NCBI GenBank assembly: GCA_050183765.1
Contig: JBFXAZ010000010.1
Location: forward strand, 13,267 to 77,266
DNA: 64,000 nucleotides
Source of the DNA: JAFAZJ01 sp050183765
GTDB taxonomy: Bacteria; Pseudomonadota; Alphaproteobacteria; Reyranellales; Reyranellaceae
Direction: 5' to 3'
Below are positions 1-6,507 of this stretch, piece by piece (position 1 is the stretch's first letter; the number at the start of each line of letters is the position of its first letter). The translations under genes and the position numbers were made by a program. The notes below the pieces were generated by a model. It saw only the letters and a list, made by a program, of their open reading frames with translations, ran no database searches and was not told the origin of the DNA.

Positions 1-810
1 GTGCAGGTTGAGCGCGGGGTCGTTGGCGAGATCGTCGAACAGGTTCAGCGCCTCGATCTTTTCGGGCGTCAGCCGCGGCGCGCCGTCGATGCGCTGGGCG
101 CTGTCGATGTACTGGCGCTGGTAGATCGCGGTGAGCTGGCCGGCGTGCCAGCTGAACACCGGGATCTCGAACCACGGCTTCATGCCCACAGGCACCTCGC
201 CGCGCCGGTCGGTGGCGAGCGGCTCGAACAGCAGCGCCAGCAGGTCGGGCCGCCGCTTGCGCATCTCGTTGAAGATGGTCGTCGAGCTCACCAGGGTCGA
301 CAGCCCGCCGCTCTTCGCCGTCTTCAGGCAGAGCAGTGCGACCACGTCGCAGGAATCGGTGTGGTAGGTCTGCCGCTCGTTGGTCTGATAGATGCGCACG
401 TTGGGATCGGTGCTGCTCAGCCCCATGTCCTTGACGTGCCCCAGCACATGGCCCCTGGCGTTCTGCGAGCGCGCGTTGCCGATATGCGCGCCGATGCCGT
501 AGTACGCCGTCGCCGCCTCGCGCACGCTCCAATCCTGCAGCGGCAGGCCGCGCAGCAGGAAGAAGCCGCGGCCCTCGAGCAGGTCCTCGCGCGCCGCCTT
601 GAGCTTCGCTCCCAGGCTCGGCAGCGGAAAATCATGCGCGGTGATCGAGGCGATGTCGGCCTCGCGCGCCACCAGCGGCCGGGTCGCGGCGACGATCTCG
701 GCGAGATCGTCCGTCGTCAGCGTCACGATCCAGTCGGTGCGCCGGGCCATCTCGGGGCCGTACCAGGCGGCCGCATTGGTCTGCTCGGGGGGAAGGTCTA
801 CGGGACTCAT
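1..810 (-). CDS. TauD/TfdA-family dioxygenase, C-terminus cut by the window edge
   Basis: The frame begins at the ATG at 808-810 and runs leftward off the window with no stop, so 270 codons are visible and the C-terminus is missing. The segment RGFFLLRGLP at about residues 81-90 and the metal-binding H150-x-D152 are typical of Fe(II)/2-oxoglutarate dioxygenases of the TauD/TfdA family. The distal metal His and the 2-oxoglutarate-binding Arg would lie beyond the edge. Family members are cytoplasmic oxygenases acting on small acids such as taurine or aryloxy acids; the substrate cannot be told here. The neighbour upstream is a LeuB-type gene in the same direction, separated by a palindromic repeat, so the two are probably separate units. 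Confidence 0.85.
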   Translation of the reverse strand, partial: MSPVDLPPEQTNAAAWYGPEMARRTDWIVTLTTDDLAEIVAATRPLVAREADIASITAHDFPLPSLGAKLKAAREDLLEGRGFFLLRGLPLQDWSVREAATAYYGIGAHIGNARSQNARGHVLGHVKDMGLSSTDPNVRIYQTNERQTYHTDSCDVVALLCLKTAKSGGLSTLVSSTTIFNEMRKRRPDLLALLFEPLATDRRGEVPVGMKPWFEIPVFSWHAGQLTAIYQRQYIDSAQRIDGAPRLTPEKIEALNLFDDLANDPALNLH

Positions 811-838
811 CGCGTTTCCTCGTTATTTGTTCCAACCC

Positions 839-985
839 TACCTTCCCCCGCTGGCGGGGGAAGGTGCCCGAAGGGCGGATGGGGGGGGCCCCGGCATCGC
901 GGTCAGGCGCGATGGCTGACGGTGTCGCGCGTCCCACCCCGATCCGGCGCTTCGCGCCACCTTCCCCCGCCAGCGGGGGAAGGTA
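839..985. repeat. Family 1 palindromic repeat, variant copy
   Basis: Both ends are short hairpins built on CCTTCCCCCGC and its complement, bounded by TACC and GGTA, so the whole element is an imperfect inverted repeat. Inner arms carry the motif CCCGAAGGGCGGATG on one side and GATCCGGCGCTTCG on the other. It fills the gap between the dioxygenase start and the leuB stop. This copy diverges from the copies at 2613, 10359, 27500 and 31324, which use CCTTCTCCCCGC arms. Confidence 0.8.
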
Positions 986-991
986 GAAATC

Positions 992-2122
992 CTAGGCACT
1001 CGCCAGGGCCGCGACGACGGCGTCGCCCATGCCTGTGGTCGACAGGGTGGGCGCGCCCTTGGCGGCAAGATCGGCCGTCCGCGCGCCGGACGCCAGCACC
1101 TTGTCAACCGCGCGCTCCAGCCTCGCGGCGTCCTCGGCCTGCCCCAGGGTCTCGCGCAGGCACATCGCGAAGCTCAGGATCGCCGCCAGCGGATTGGCCA
1201 GCGACTTGCCCGCGATATCCGGCGCGCTGCCGTGAATCGGCTCGTAGAGCGCGCGCCGCCGTCCATGCGCATCCTTCGCCGACAGCGAGGCCGAGGGCAG
1301 CATGCCCAGCGAGCCGGTGATCATCGCCCCGCAATCGCTCAGCAGATCGCCGAACAGATTGTCGGTGACGATCACGTCGAACTGCTTGGGCCAGCGAATG
1401 AGCTGCATGGCGCAATTGTCGGCCAGCATGTGGTGCAGCGTGACATCGGCGAACTCGGCATCGTGCACGCGCTGCACGACGCGCCGCCACATCGCGCCCG
1501 CCTCCATGACATTGGCCTTGTCGACCGAATGCACGTGGCCCGGCTTGCCCTCGGCCTTGCGCTGGCGCGCCAGCTCGAAGGCGAAGCGCGCGACGCGCTC
1601 GACCTCTTTCGACGTGTAGACATGCGTGTTGACGCCGCGCTCGGTGCCGTCGGGCAGGGTCTCCACGCCGCGCGGCTCGCCGAAATAGACGCCGGCGGTG
1701 AGCTCGCGCACGAACACCAGGTCGACGCCGTCGACCACCTCGGGCTTCAGCGACGAGGCCGAGAGCAGCGCCGAATTGGCCTTGATCGGGCGCACATTGG
1801 CGAAGACGTCGAGCGCCTTGCGCATGGTCAGCAGGCTGCCCTTCTTGCGCTCGGCGGCGGAGATGGTTGCCTGCTGGGCAAGCGAGCCCGTCGCGCCGAA
1901 CAGCACGGCGTCGGCCGAATTGATCTCGGCCCAGGTCTCGTCGGGCATCAGGCTGCCGAACGTCTCCCACGAGGCCATGCCGAAGGGCCGTTCGCGGATC
2001 TCGATCGGCGCCTGCCGCCTGTCGCGAAACCATTCCGCGACCTTGCGCACCTCGCCCATCACCTCAGGCCCGATGCCGTCGCCGGGCAGGATCAGCAGGC
2101 GGTAGGTGTTGGATGCGGGCAT
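992..2122 (-). CDS. leuB: 3-isopropylmalate dehydrogenase family protein (LeuB-type)
   Basis: The 376-residue protein matches the decarboxylating isopropylmalate/isocitrate dehydrogenase family over its full length. Visible are GDGIGPE (14-20), the substrate-binding arginines R101, R111 and R139, catalytic Y146 in the segment LTAGVYFGEPR, and the C-terminal NAD-binding segment YEPIHGSAPDIAG. LeuB oxidatively decarboxylates 3-isopropylmalate in leucine synthesis. No leuC, leuD or leuA lies nearby, so it may be a paralogue acting on tartrate or another 2-hydroxyacid rather than the housekeeping enzyme. The ATG at 2120-2122 is used. Repeat 839-985 follows its stop at once. Confidence 0.8.
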   Translation of the reverse strand: MPASNTYRLLILPGDGIGPEVMGEVRKVAEWFRDRRQAPIEIRERPFGMASWETFGSLMPDETWAEINSADAVLFGATGSLAQQATISAAERKKGSLLTMRKALDVFANVRPIKANSALLSASSLKPEVVDGVDLVFVRELTAGVYFGEPRGVETLPDGTERGVNTHVYTSKEVERVARFAFELARQRKAEGKPGHVHSVDKANVMEAGAMWRRVVQRVHDAEFADVTLHHMLADNCAMQLIRWPKQFDVIVTDNLFGDLLSDCGAMITGSLGMLPSASLSAKDAHGRRRALYEPIHGSAPDIAGKSLANPLAAILSFAMCLRETLGQAEDAARLERAVDKVLASGARTADLAAKGAPTLSTTGMGDAVVAALASA

Positions 2123-2177
2123 GACGGGACTCCGGCGGAAAATGCCGGCGGAGAATCGACTCCGCGGAGGCCCCGCG

Positions 2178-2591
2178 TCAACCCGAGGTCTGGCCGGGCA
2201 CGCAGACGTATTCGAGCTTCAGCCCGTCCGGGTCGGCAAAGAACACCGCGTAGTAGCCGGCGCCGTATTGCGGGTAGTCGGCGGGCGCGTCGAGGATGCG
2301 CGCGCCGATGCGCAGCAGCTCGGCGTGCAGCCTGTCGACGTCCGCGCGGCTCTCGGCCGCCCAGGCGAGATGATGCAGGCCCGGCGTGTAGCGATCGTGC
2401 GGCACGTCCCGCCGCGCCGGCTTGATGCCGATGGAGCAGAACAGGCACGGCCCATCGCGATCCCAGTCGATGCCGTCGGCCTGCGCGCGCGTGCAGCGAT
2501 AGCCCATGAAGCCCAGCACCGCGTCGTAGAACGGCCGCGAGACGGCGAGGTCGCGCACGGTGAGATCGATATGATGGATCACGCCGCGCAT
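2178..2591 (-). CDS. VOC-family (glyoxalase/dioxygenase fold) protein
   Basis: A 137-residue single-domain protein opening with the typical first strand of the vicinal-oxygen-chelate fold (VIHHIDLTVRDL) and containing GLHHLAWAAES and, near the end, ADPDGLKLEYV. These carry the His and Glu positions that bind metal in the family. Members include glyoxalase I, extradiol dioxygenases and fosfomycin-resistance proteins; the substrate cannot be assigned. The frame stays open upstream through the palindromic repeat at 2613-2765, but the ATG at 2589-2591 directly precedes the conserved first strand and is the sensible start. It is 55 bases upstream of leuB in the same direction. Confidence 0.8.
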   Translation of the reverse strand: MRGVIHHIDLTVRDLAVSRPFYDAVLGFMGYRCTRAQADGIDWDRDGPCLFCSIGIKPARRDVPHDRYTPGLHHLAWAAESRADVDRLHAELLRIGARILDAPADYPQYGAGYYAVFFADPDGLKLEYVCVPGQTSG

Positions 2592-2612
2592 GACGGCCTC
2601 TTTCGCTAGATT

Positions 2613-2765
2613 CCTTCTCCCCGCGAAGGCGGGGAGAAGGTGCCCGAAGGGCGGATGAGGGGCTTCGCGGAGTCTCGATACCATCGCTGTTTGTCGTTGC
2701 GCGAGAAGCCCCTCATCCGCCTCGCTGGCGCTCGGCACCTTCTCCCCGCCTTCGCGGGGAGAAGG
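2613..2765. repeat. Family 1 palindromic repeat, full-length copy
   Basis: A 153-base inverted repeat. Each end is a hairpin with 12-base arms (CCTTCTCCCCGC) and a four-base loop. Inside each end comes an arm with GGCGGATGAGGGGCTTC or its complement, and the centre of about 25 bases is unlike that of other copies. It lies between the VOC gene start and the GNAT stop. Confidence 0.9.
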
Positions 2766-2784
2766 GGGGAACACCCTTCGCTCC

Positions 2785-3306
2785 TCAGACGCGCCGGTGC
2801 TCCACCACCCACAGGTCGCGGATCTGGCCCGGCCGGCGCTCCAGGCCGGCGCGCTGGATCGTCATGCCCATGGCGCGCGCCACCGCCTGCGAGCGTGCGT
2901 TGTCCGGGCGGATCAGGGCGCCGATGCGCGGCAGTCCGGCACAGACAAAGCCCCAGTCGAGCGCCGCGCGCGCGGCTTCGCGTGCGTAGCCCTTGCCCTG
3001 CGTGTCGGGATGCATCGTCCAGATCGTGTCGGTGATCTCCAGCGAATCGAGCCAGCGCAGGCCGCAATGGCCCACCAGTCGCCCCGTGTCCCGCTCGATC
3101 ACCGCCCAGGGCGCATAGCCGTGGGCGTTCCAGCGCTGCTCGTACTCCCGGATCTGCGCGCGCTGCTGCGCCACCGGATCCTCGGTCGGCTCGGGCATCA
3201 GCCAGGCGTCGACATCGGGATGGTAGCGCACCGCGGCATAGGCCTCGGCGTCGGCCGGCACGAACGGCCGCAGGTGCAGCCGCGCGGTATCGAGCATGGG
3301 ACGCAT
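2785..3306 (-). CDS. GNAT-family N-acetyltransferase (RimJ/RimL-like), copy A
   Basis: A 173-residue GNAT of the RimJ/RimL type. It begins LDTARLHLRPF and carries the acetyl-CoA-binding loop GKGYAREAARAALDWGF, then N-x-R-S in the segment DNARSQAVARAMGM. Such enzymes acetylate protein N-termini, antibiotics or small amines; the acceptor is unknown. It is clearly a paralogue of the GNAT at 8435-9001: both share HP-x3-AWL, GYAPW and GLR motifs at the same spacing. The ATG at 3304-3306 is used, though an in-frame ATG at 3295-3297 is possible. The stop of the caspase-like gene lies four bases upstream, so the two may be cotranscribed. Confidence 0.85.
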   Translation of the reverse strand: MRPMLDTARLHLRPFVPADAEAYAAVRYHPDVDAWLMPEPTEDPVAQQRAQIREYEQRWNAHGYAPWAVIERDTGRLVGHCGLRWLDSLEITDTIWTMHPDTQGKGYAREAARAALDWGFVCAGLPRIGALIRPDNARSQAVARAMGMTIQRAGLERRPGQIRDLWVVEHRRV

Positions 3307-3309
3307 CCA

Positions 3310-4065
3310 TCACACCTGGTTGGCGCGCAGATCGCCGTTGCCGAGGATGTCGAACGCCGAGAAGACGTTGATATCCTGCTGCTGCGTGCGCGCCATGTTG
3401 CCGAGATCGACCGTGGCGCCCGCCGACCTCGCGTCCCGCTGGGTGTCGAAGCGCCGCTTGAGGAAAGCGTGGGTGGCGGACGCCGCATCGGTGACGCTGC
3501 GATACTGGCCGTCAGGTCCGGGATGCACCCAGTGCGGCATGAAGAAGCGGAAAAAGCGATCGGCGTTGTGGCCGATCACCAGCGTGTTGAAGCCGATGTA
3601 GCAGTTCTGGCTGCTGCCGTCGCCGATGCCGACCGCTTCGGGAATGTTGACCGCGAAGCCGCTGTTCCTCGTCGTCTTGCAGCCGACCACGATGGTCAGC
3701 CGGGGCGCGTGCCCGACGGCACGGCGCGCCGCCTGCAACCGGGTCGCGTCGACGAGATCGCCGTTGCCGACCTGCAGCTTGGATTCGCTGGCGTGCAGGC
3801 TGAGGTAGGCGATGTCTGCCGCGAAGAAGCGCGCCAGGAACTCATCGCGGGTGCAGGTGAAATCGAAGGCCAGGCGGTCGCCCTTGAACAGGTCGCGCAA
3901 GATCGCCTGATACCGCTGGTCGGCCAGCAGGCTGGCGGCGTCCCAGCCGCGCATGAAGTAGACCGCGCGCTTGTCGGGCGCGGCAAGCGCGGGTGTACTT
4001 CGGATCAGCGCCGCGCTGCCTGACAACATGACCGCCCGTCTCGTTATCGACGGAGTCGCGACCAT
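3310..4065 (-). CDS. Tat-exported caspase-like (clan CD) protein, putative
   Basis: The start at ATG 4063-4065 is supported by an AGGAGG ribosome site seven bases upstream. The first 29 residues form a Tat-type signal (TRRAVMLSG, then PALAAP), so the 251-residue protein is probably exported folded. The mature part alternates hydrophobic strands with a His after one strand (YLSLHAS, H91) and a Cys after the next (TIVVGCK, C129). This is the His/Cys dyad order of caspase-like and gingipain-like peptidases. A later segment CYIGFNTLV is followed by RFFRFF. The family call is inference from this pattern. It may be inactive or a sensor. GC is host-like, unlike the block that follows. Confidence 0.5.
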   Translation of the reverse strand: MVATPSITRRAVMLSGSAALIRSTPALAAPDKRAVYFMRGWDAASLLADQRYQAILRDLFKGDRLAFDFTCTRDEFLARFFAADIAYLSLHASESKLQVGNGDLVDATRLQAARRAVGHAPRLTIVVGCKTTRNSGFAVNIPEAVGIGDGSSQNCYIGFNTLVIGHNADRFFRFFMPHWVHPGPDGQYRSVTDAASATHAFLKRRFDTQRDARSAGATVDLGNMARTQQQDINVFSAFDILGNGDLRANQV

Positions 4066-4169
4066 TGCCAACCTCCTGCGGTACCGGCTCAGGCCAGCTG
4101 CATTGTGCTCTATGCCAGTAGCCAACTCATCCTGCAACGTACCTAGCCGAACCACAGTATTGATGCGTG

Positions 4170-4421
4170 TCACAATGCCATTATTTCTTGAAGGTCCCGC
4201 GCTGTCTTCTCAAGGATAGCTCGGAAGCACACATCGCAGGTACGTCTTGGGGTTGAGAATCCGCTACCGAGTTTGGGTATCTCGATACACGTCGTCCCCG
4301 CAGACAAATCCACATGGCATCGATAGCATTTTGACTTCCGAATGACGGTTGCGCGGCGTGGACGTCCGTTGGTGCTGCCAATAAGCGACGGTATAGGGCC
4401 TCTAGGCTTGGCGTTTTTCAT
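4170..4421 (-). CDS. Small Cys4 (zinc-ribbon-like) protein coupled to the SF2 helicase
   Basis: An 83-residue basic protein with CxxC at C32/C35 and CxxC at C62/C65, plus C45, the layout of a small zinc ribbon. Its ATG at 4419-4421 lies inside the end of the helicase gene, which stops at 4402, so the two overlap by 20 bases and are probably translationally coupled. The C-terminus (ILEKTARDLQEIMAL) looks like an amphipathic helix. I do not recognise the family. Coupling suggests a partner or nucleic-acid adaptor for the helicase. Base composition is lower in GC than the flanking genes, as in the rest of the block. Confidence 0.65.
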   Translation of the reverse strand: MKNAKPRGPIPSLIGSTNGRPRRATVIRKSKCYRCHVDLSAGTTCIEIPKLGSGFSTPRRTCDVCFRAILEKTARDLQEIMAL

Positions 4422-6423
4422 AGTCGCCCTTCGCCTTTCTCACGCGACGGACCAGTGTCTGCAAAAGATCATCGAGGTCATCAAGGATTGACCGGAACTC
4501 CTCGATTGAGGCTTGCGCCCGATCCTTTCCGAGCCGCATTTGGATCTCGCCGTTGACCATCATAAGCGCCGAGACGTAGTTATTGACACCATTCAATCCC
4601 AGCGATTTGTACTTGCGCGATAGTTCCGTACCCGTCATCGCCAATTCAACATGATTCAGTACGATACTCGCGAGCCGTTTGGCTTGCTCATTGAGCCTCT
4701 TGCGCGCCTCCTCCCATTCCCGCTGTGGCTGTACTAGGAATGGCGCGGTTGCCGGTCCTTTGCGCAAAGGCGCTTGCTGCGCCTTCTTCACCATTTCCTC
4801 TGCTTGGCTGGGATCGAGCCCATAGAGTCTCAGTCGTTCCTTCAGATCGTCGATGATCTGTTGATCCTCGGCCGAGGTAAAGTCCTCTTCCCATAGGGAA
4901 TCGACGATCTCATTGTGGACCACAATGCGGTCGGTCGCACGGAGACGCGCTGTTCCATCCTGTACGTTTGGAGGCAATTCAGGCTCTTCGCCACCGATGA
5001 CTTTGTCCCAGAACGCCTGGTCATCACTTTCAAACTGCCTAAATTCTTTCAGTCGTTCGTCAAGATTCATACCGAGATGTGTAACGATATGACCGACGTT
5101 GTCCGGATGCGATGGATCGTTCTGCACAACCACACGCATGATACGTCCGACGAATTGGATGTATGGGGATAGCGCCCTGAACGGCCGAAAGACTGCGGCC
5201 ACGCTGAGCTTCGGATGGTCGAAGCCCTCACCTAGCATTTGGACCTGTATGATGCAGTCCAACGTTCCGTTGCGAAGGGCACCGAGAATCGTGGCTTGCT
5301 CATCCGAGCTTTGTTTGCTGTGAACTACCTCGGCACTAAAGCCTCGCTCCTGGTAAAGCGAACGGATTTCCTTTGCATGATTTATGGAGCAAGCAACTGC
5401 GATCAACTGATGTTGAGTGCCGGTCTGGCGAAGCTCCCCCAGCTTTTCGAGGCTGCTGTCGACGATATGTTGATTGCACAGTCGCGCCAGAGCAACCCCG
5501 CGGCTAAACCACTCCTCCTCCTTGAGTTCCAATAGCTCGTCCAACGTATACGATCGGCCACGTTCGTCACTAAAGCCCAGCTCGATAATCGATGGCGCAA
5601 CATAACTAGCCTTCAGGCGTTTGATGTATCCCTTGAGCGCTGCGTTACGGAACGGATAGCGAAAAACCAGTTCCCCATCCAATTCCTGACGGTCGCTACG
5701 GAATGGTGTGGCCGTTAGGAGAACGACTTTCGCCTTCGGAAATCGATCGATAGCCTTTTGCCAACTCATCGCCGCGCTGTGATGAGCTTCATCAACGATG
5801 ATCATGTCGAAGAAGTCGTCGGAGAACTGTGCAAGCCATTTATCGGTGTTCGTCGCGAGTTGTTGTACGTTGGTAATGACCACGTGCGACTTAGTTGCGA
5901 CAGATAGATTGCCACTGTCCAACGTACAGGCGAGTGGTCCTGAGATCATTTGATCTTGCTTGAGGACTCCAGATTTGCGCCAAAAGCACTTTTGACGATT
6001 GGTTATATCCATCGCCTCATAGAGGCCATCCTTAATCGTAAGGTTAGGGGCGATCACCAGAACCCGTCCTGCTGCGATACCCAGAGGAAGGATCGACGCG
6101 AGTCCAGTTTTGCCGCATCCAACAGGCAGTTGGATTATCGCCTTGTTTTTTCCTGCCCTGAAGAACTCGTACGCTCGCAGGTATCCGTCACGCTGCGGGT
6201 CGCGAAGGTTCTGATTGCTGTCGATCGAAAAATCGAGGTCCAAAAAATAAGTGCCTAACGGTCGTTTGGATTGGACCCACCCATCAAGCGCGGCTTTCTC
6301 GAATACCCACTTCTTCCCGATCTTTCGCGCTGGGATCTGACCATTGCGTGCGAGCTCATAGAGCACAGTCTTTCCCATCCCGAGATATGAGGCGGTGTCT
6401 TCCAAGGTGAGCCAGCCATCCAT
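4402..6423 (-). CDS. SF2 DEAH-type helicase with an N-terminal excisionase-like HTH
   Basis: A 673-residue protein. Residues 1-52 form an excisionase/MerR-like winged helix (WLTLEDTASYLG, then IPARKIGKKWVF). An SF2 helicase core follows: Walker A LPVGCGKT (99-106), DEAH (211-214), TATP (237-240), LGEGFDHP (397-404) and motif VI QFVGRIMR (423-430). The C-terminal 240 residues are charged and helical, with no nuclease motif seen. The core resembles ResIII/type III restriction helicases, but no methyltransferase is near. ATG 6421-6423 is chosen because it opens the HTH; a TTG at 6435 is possible. Codon use is less GC-rich than the neighbours, a sign of transfer. Confidence 0.85.
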   Translation of the reverse strand: MDGWLTLEDTASYLGMGKTVLYELARNGQIPARKIGKKWVFEKAALDGWVQSKRPLGTYFLDLDFSIDSNQNLRDPQRDGYLRAYEFFRAGKNKAIIQLPVGCGKTGLASILPLGIAAGRVLVIAPNLTIKDGLYEAMDITNRQKCFWRKSGVLKQDQMISGPLACTLDSGNLSVATKSHVVITNVQQLATNTDKWLAQFSDDFFDMIIVDEAHHSAAMSWQKAIDRFPKAKVVLLTATPFRSDRQELDGELVFRYPFRNAALKGYIKRLKASYVAPSIIELGFSDERGRSYTLDELLELKEEEWFSRGVALARLCNQHIVDSSLEKLGELRQTGTQHQLIAVACSINHAKEIRSLYQERGFSAEVVHSKQSSDEQATILGALRNGTLDCIIQVQMLGEGFDHPKLSVAAVFRPFRALSPYIQFVGRIMRVVVQNDPSHPDNVGHIVTHLGMNLDERLKEFRQFESDDQAFWDKVIGGEEPELPPNVQDGTARLRATDRIVVHNEIVDSLWEEDFTSAEDQQIIDDLKERLRLYGLDPSQAEEMVKKAQQAPLRKGPATAPFLVQPQREWEEARKRLNEQAKRLASIVLNHVELAMTGTELSRKYKSLGLNGVNNYVSALMMVNGEIQMRLGKDRAQASIEEFRSILDDLDDLLQTLVRRVRKAKGDYEKRQA

Positions 6424-6443
6424 GCGTCGTTCCAATCACTCAT

Positions 6444-6481
6444 TTGACAGCAAATGATATCAGATGATAGAATAACGTCAA
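6444..6481. promoter_or_regulatory. Face-to-face overlapping promoters between the two helicase genes
   Basis: On the plus strand TTGACA (6444-6449) is followed after 18 bases by TAGAAT (6468-6473). On the minus strand TTGACG (6476-6481) is followed after 16 bases by TATCAT (6454-6459). The two sigma-70-like promoters interpenetrate, giving predicted starts near 6480 rightward and 6447 leftward. RNA polymerase could hardly occupy both at once. The region is AT-rich and contains the short palindrome TGATATCA. Confidence 0.6.
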
Positions 6482-6507
6482 CTTGGTACGTTGGTGAGCA
6501 GCTCCCG

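Noticed and set aside
1..1320. Long open frame on the plus strand across the dioxygenase and leuB genes
   Set aside because: It is antisense to two genes with clear family motifs and has an Arg/Ala/Gly/His-rich composition typical of a high-GC shadow frame.
2592..2774. N-terminal extension of the VOC protein
   Set aside because: It consists of translated family 1 repeat. The conserved fold starts right at ATG 2591.
4066..4169. Attachment-site duplication flanking the low-GC block
   Set aside because: Only short chance matches such as CCTAGC occur at both edges (near 4141 and 8434), too short to call a target-site duplication.
4402..6423. Type III restriction subunit
   Set aside because: The helicase core fits loosely, but no Mod methyltransferase gene or PD-D/ExK nuclease motif was found.
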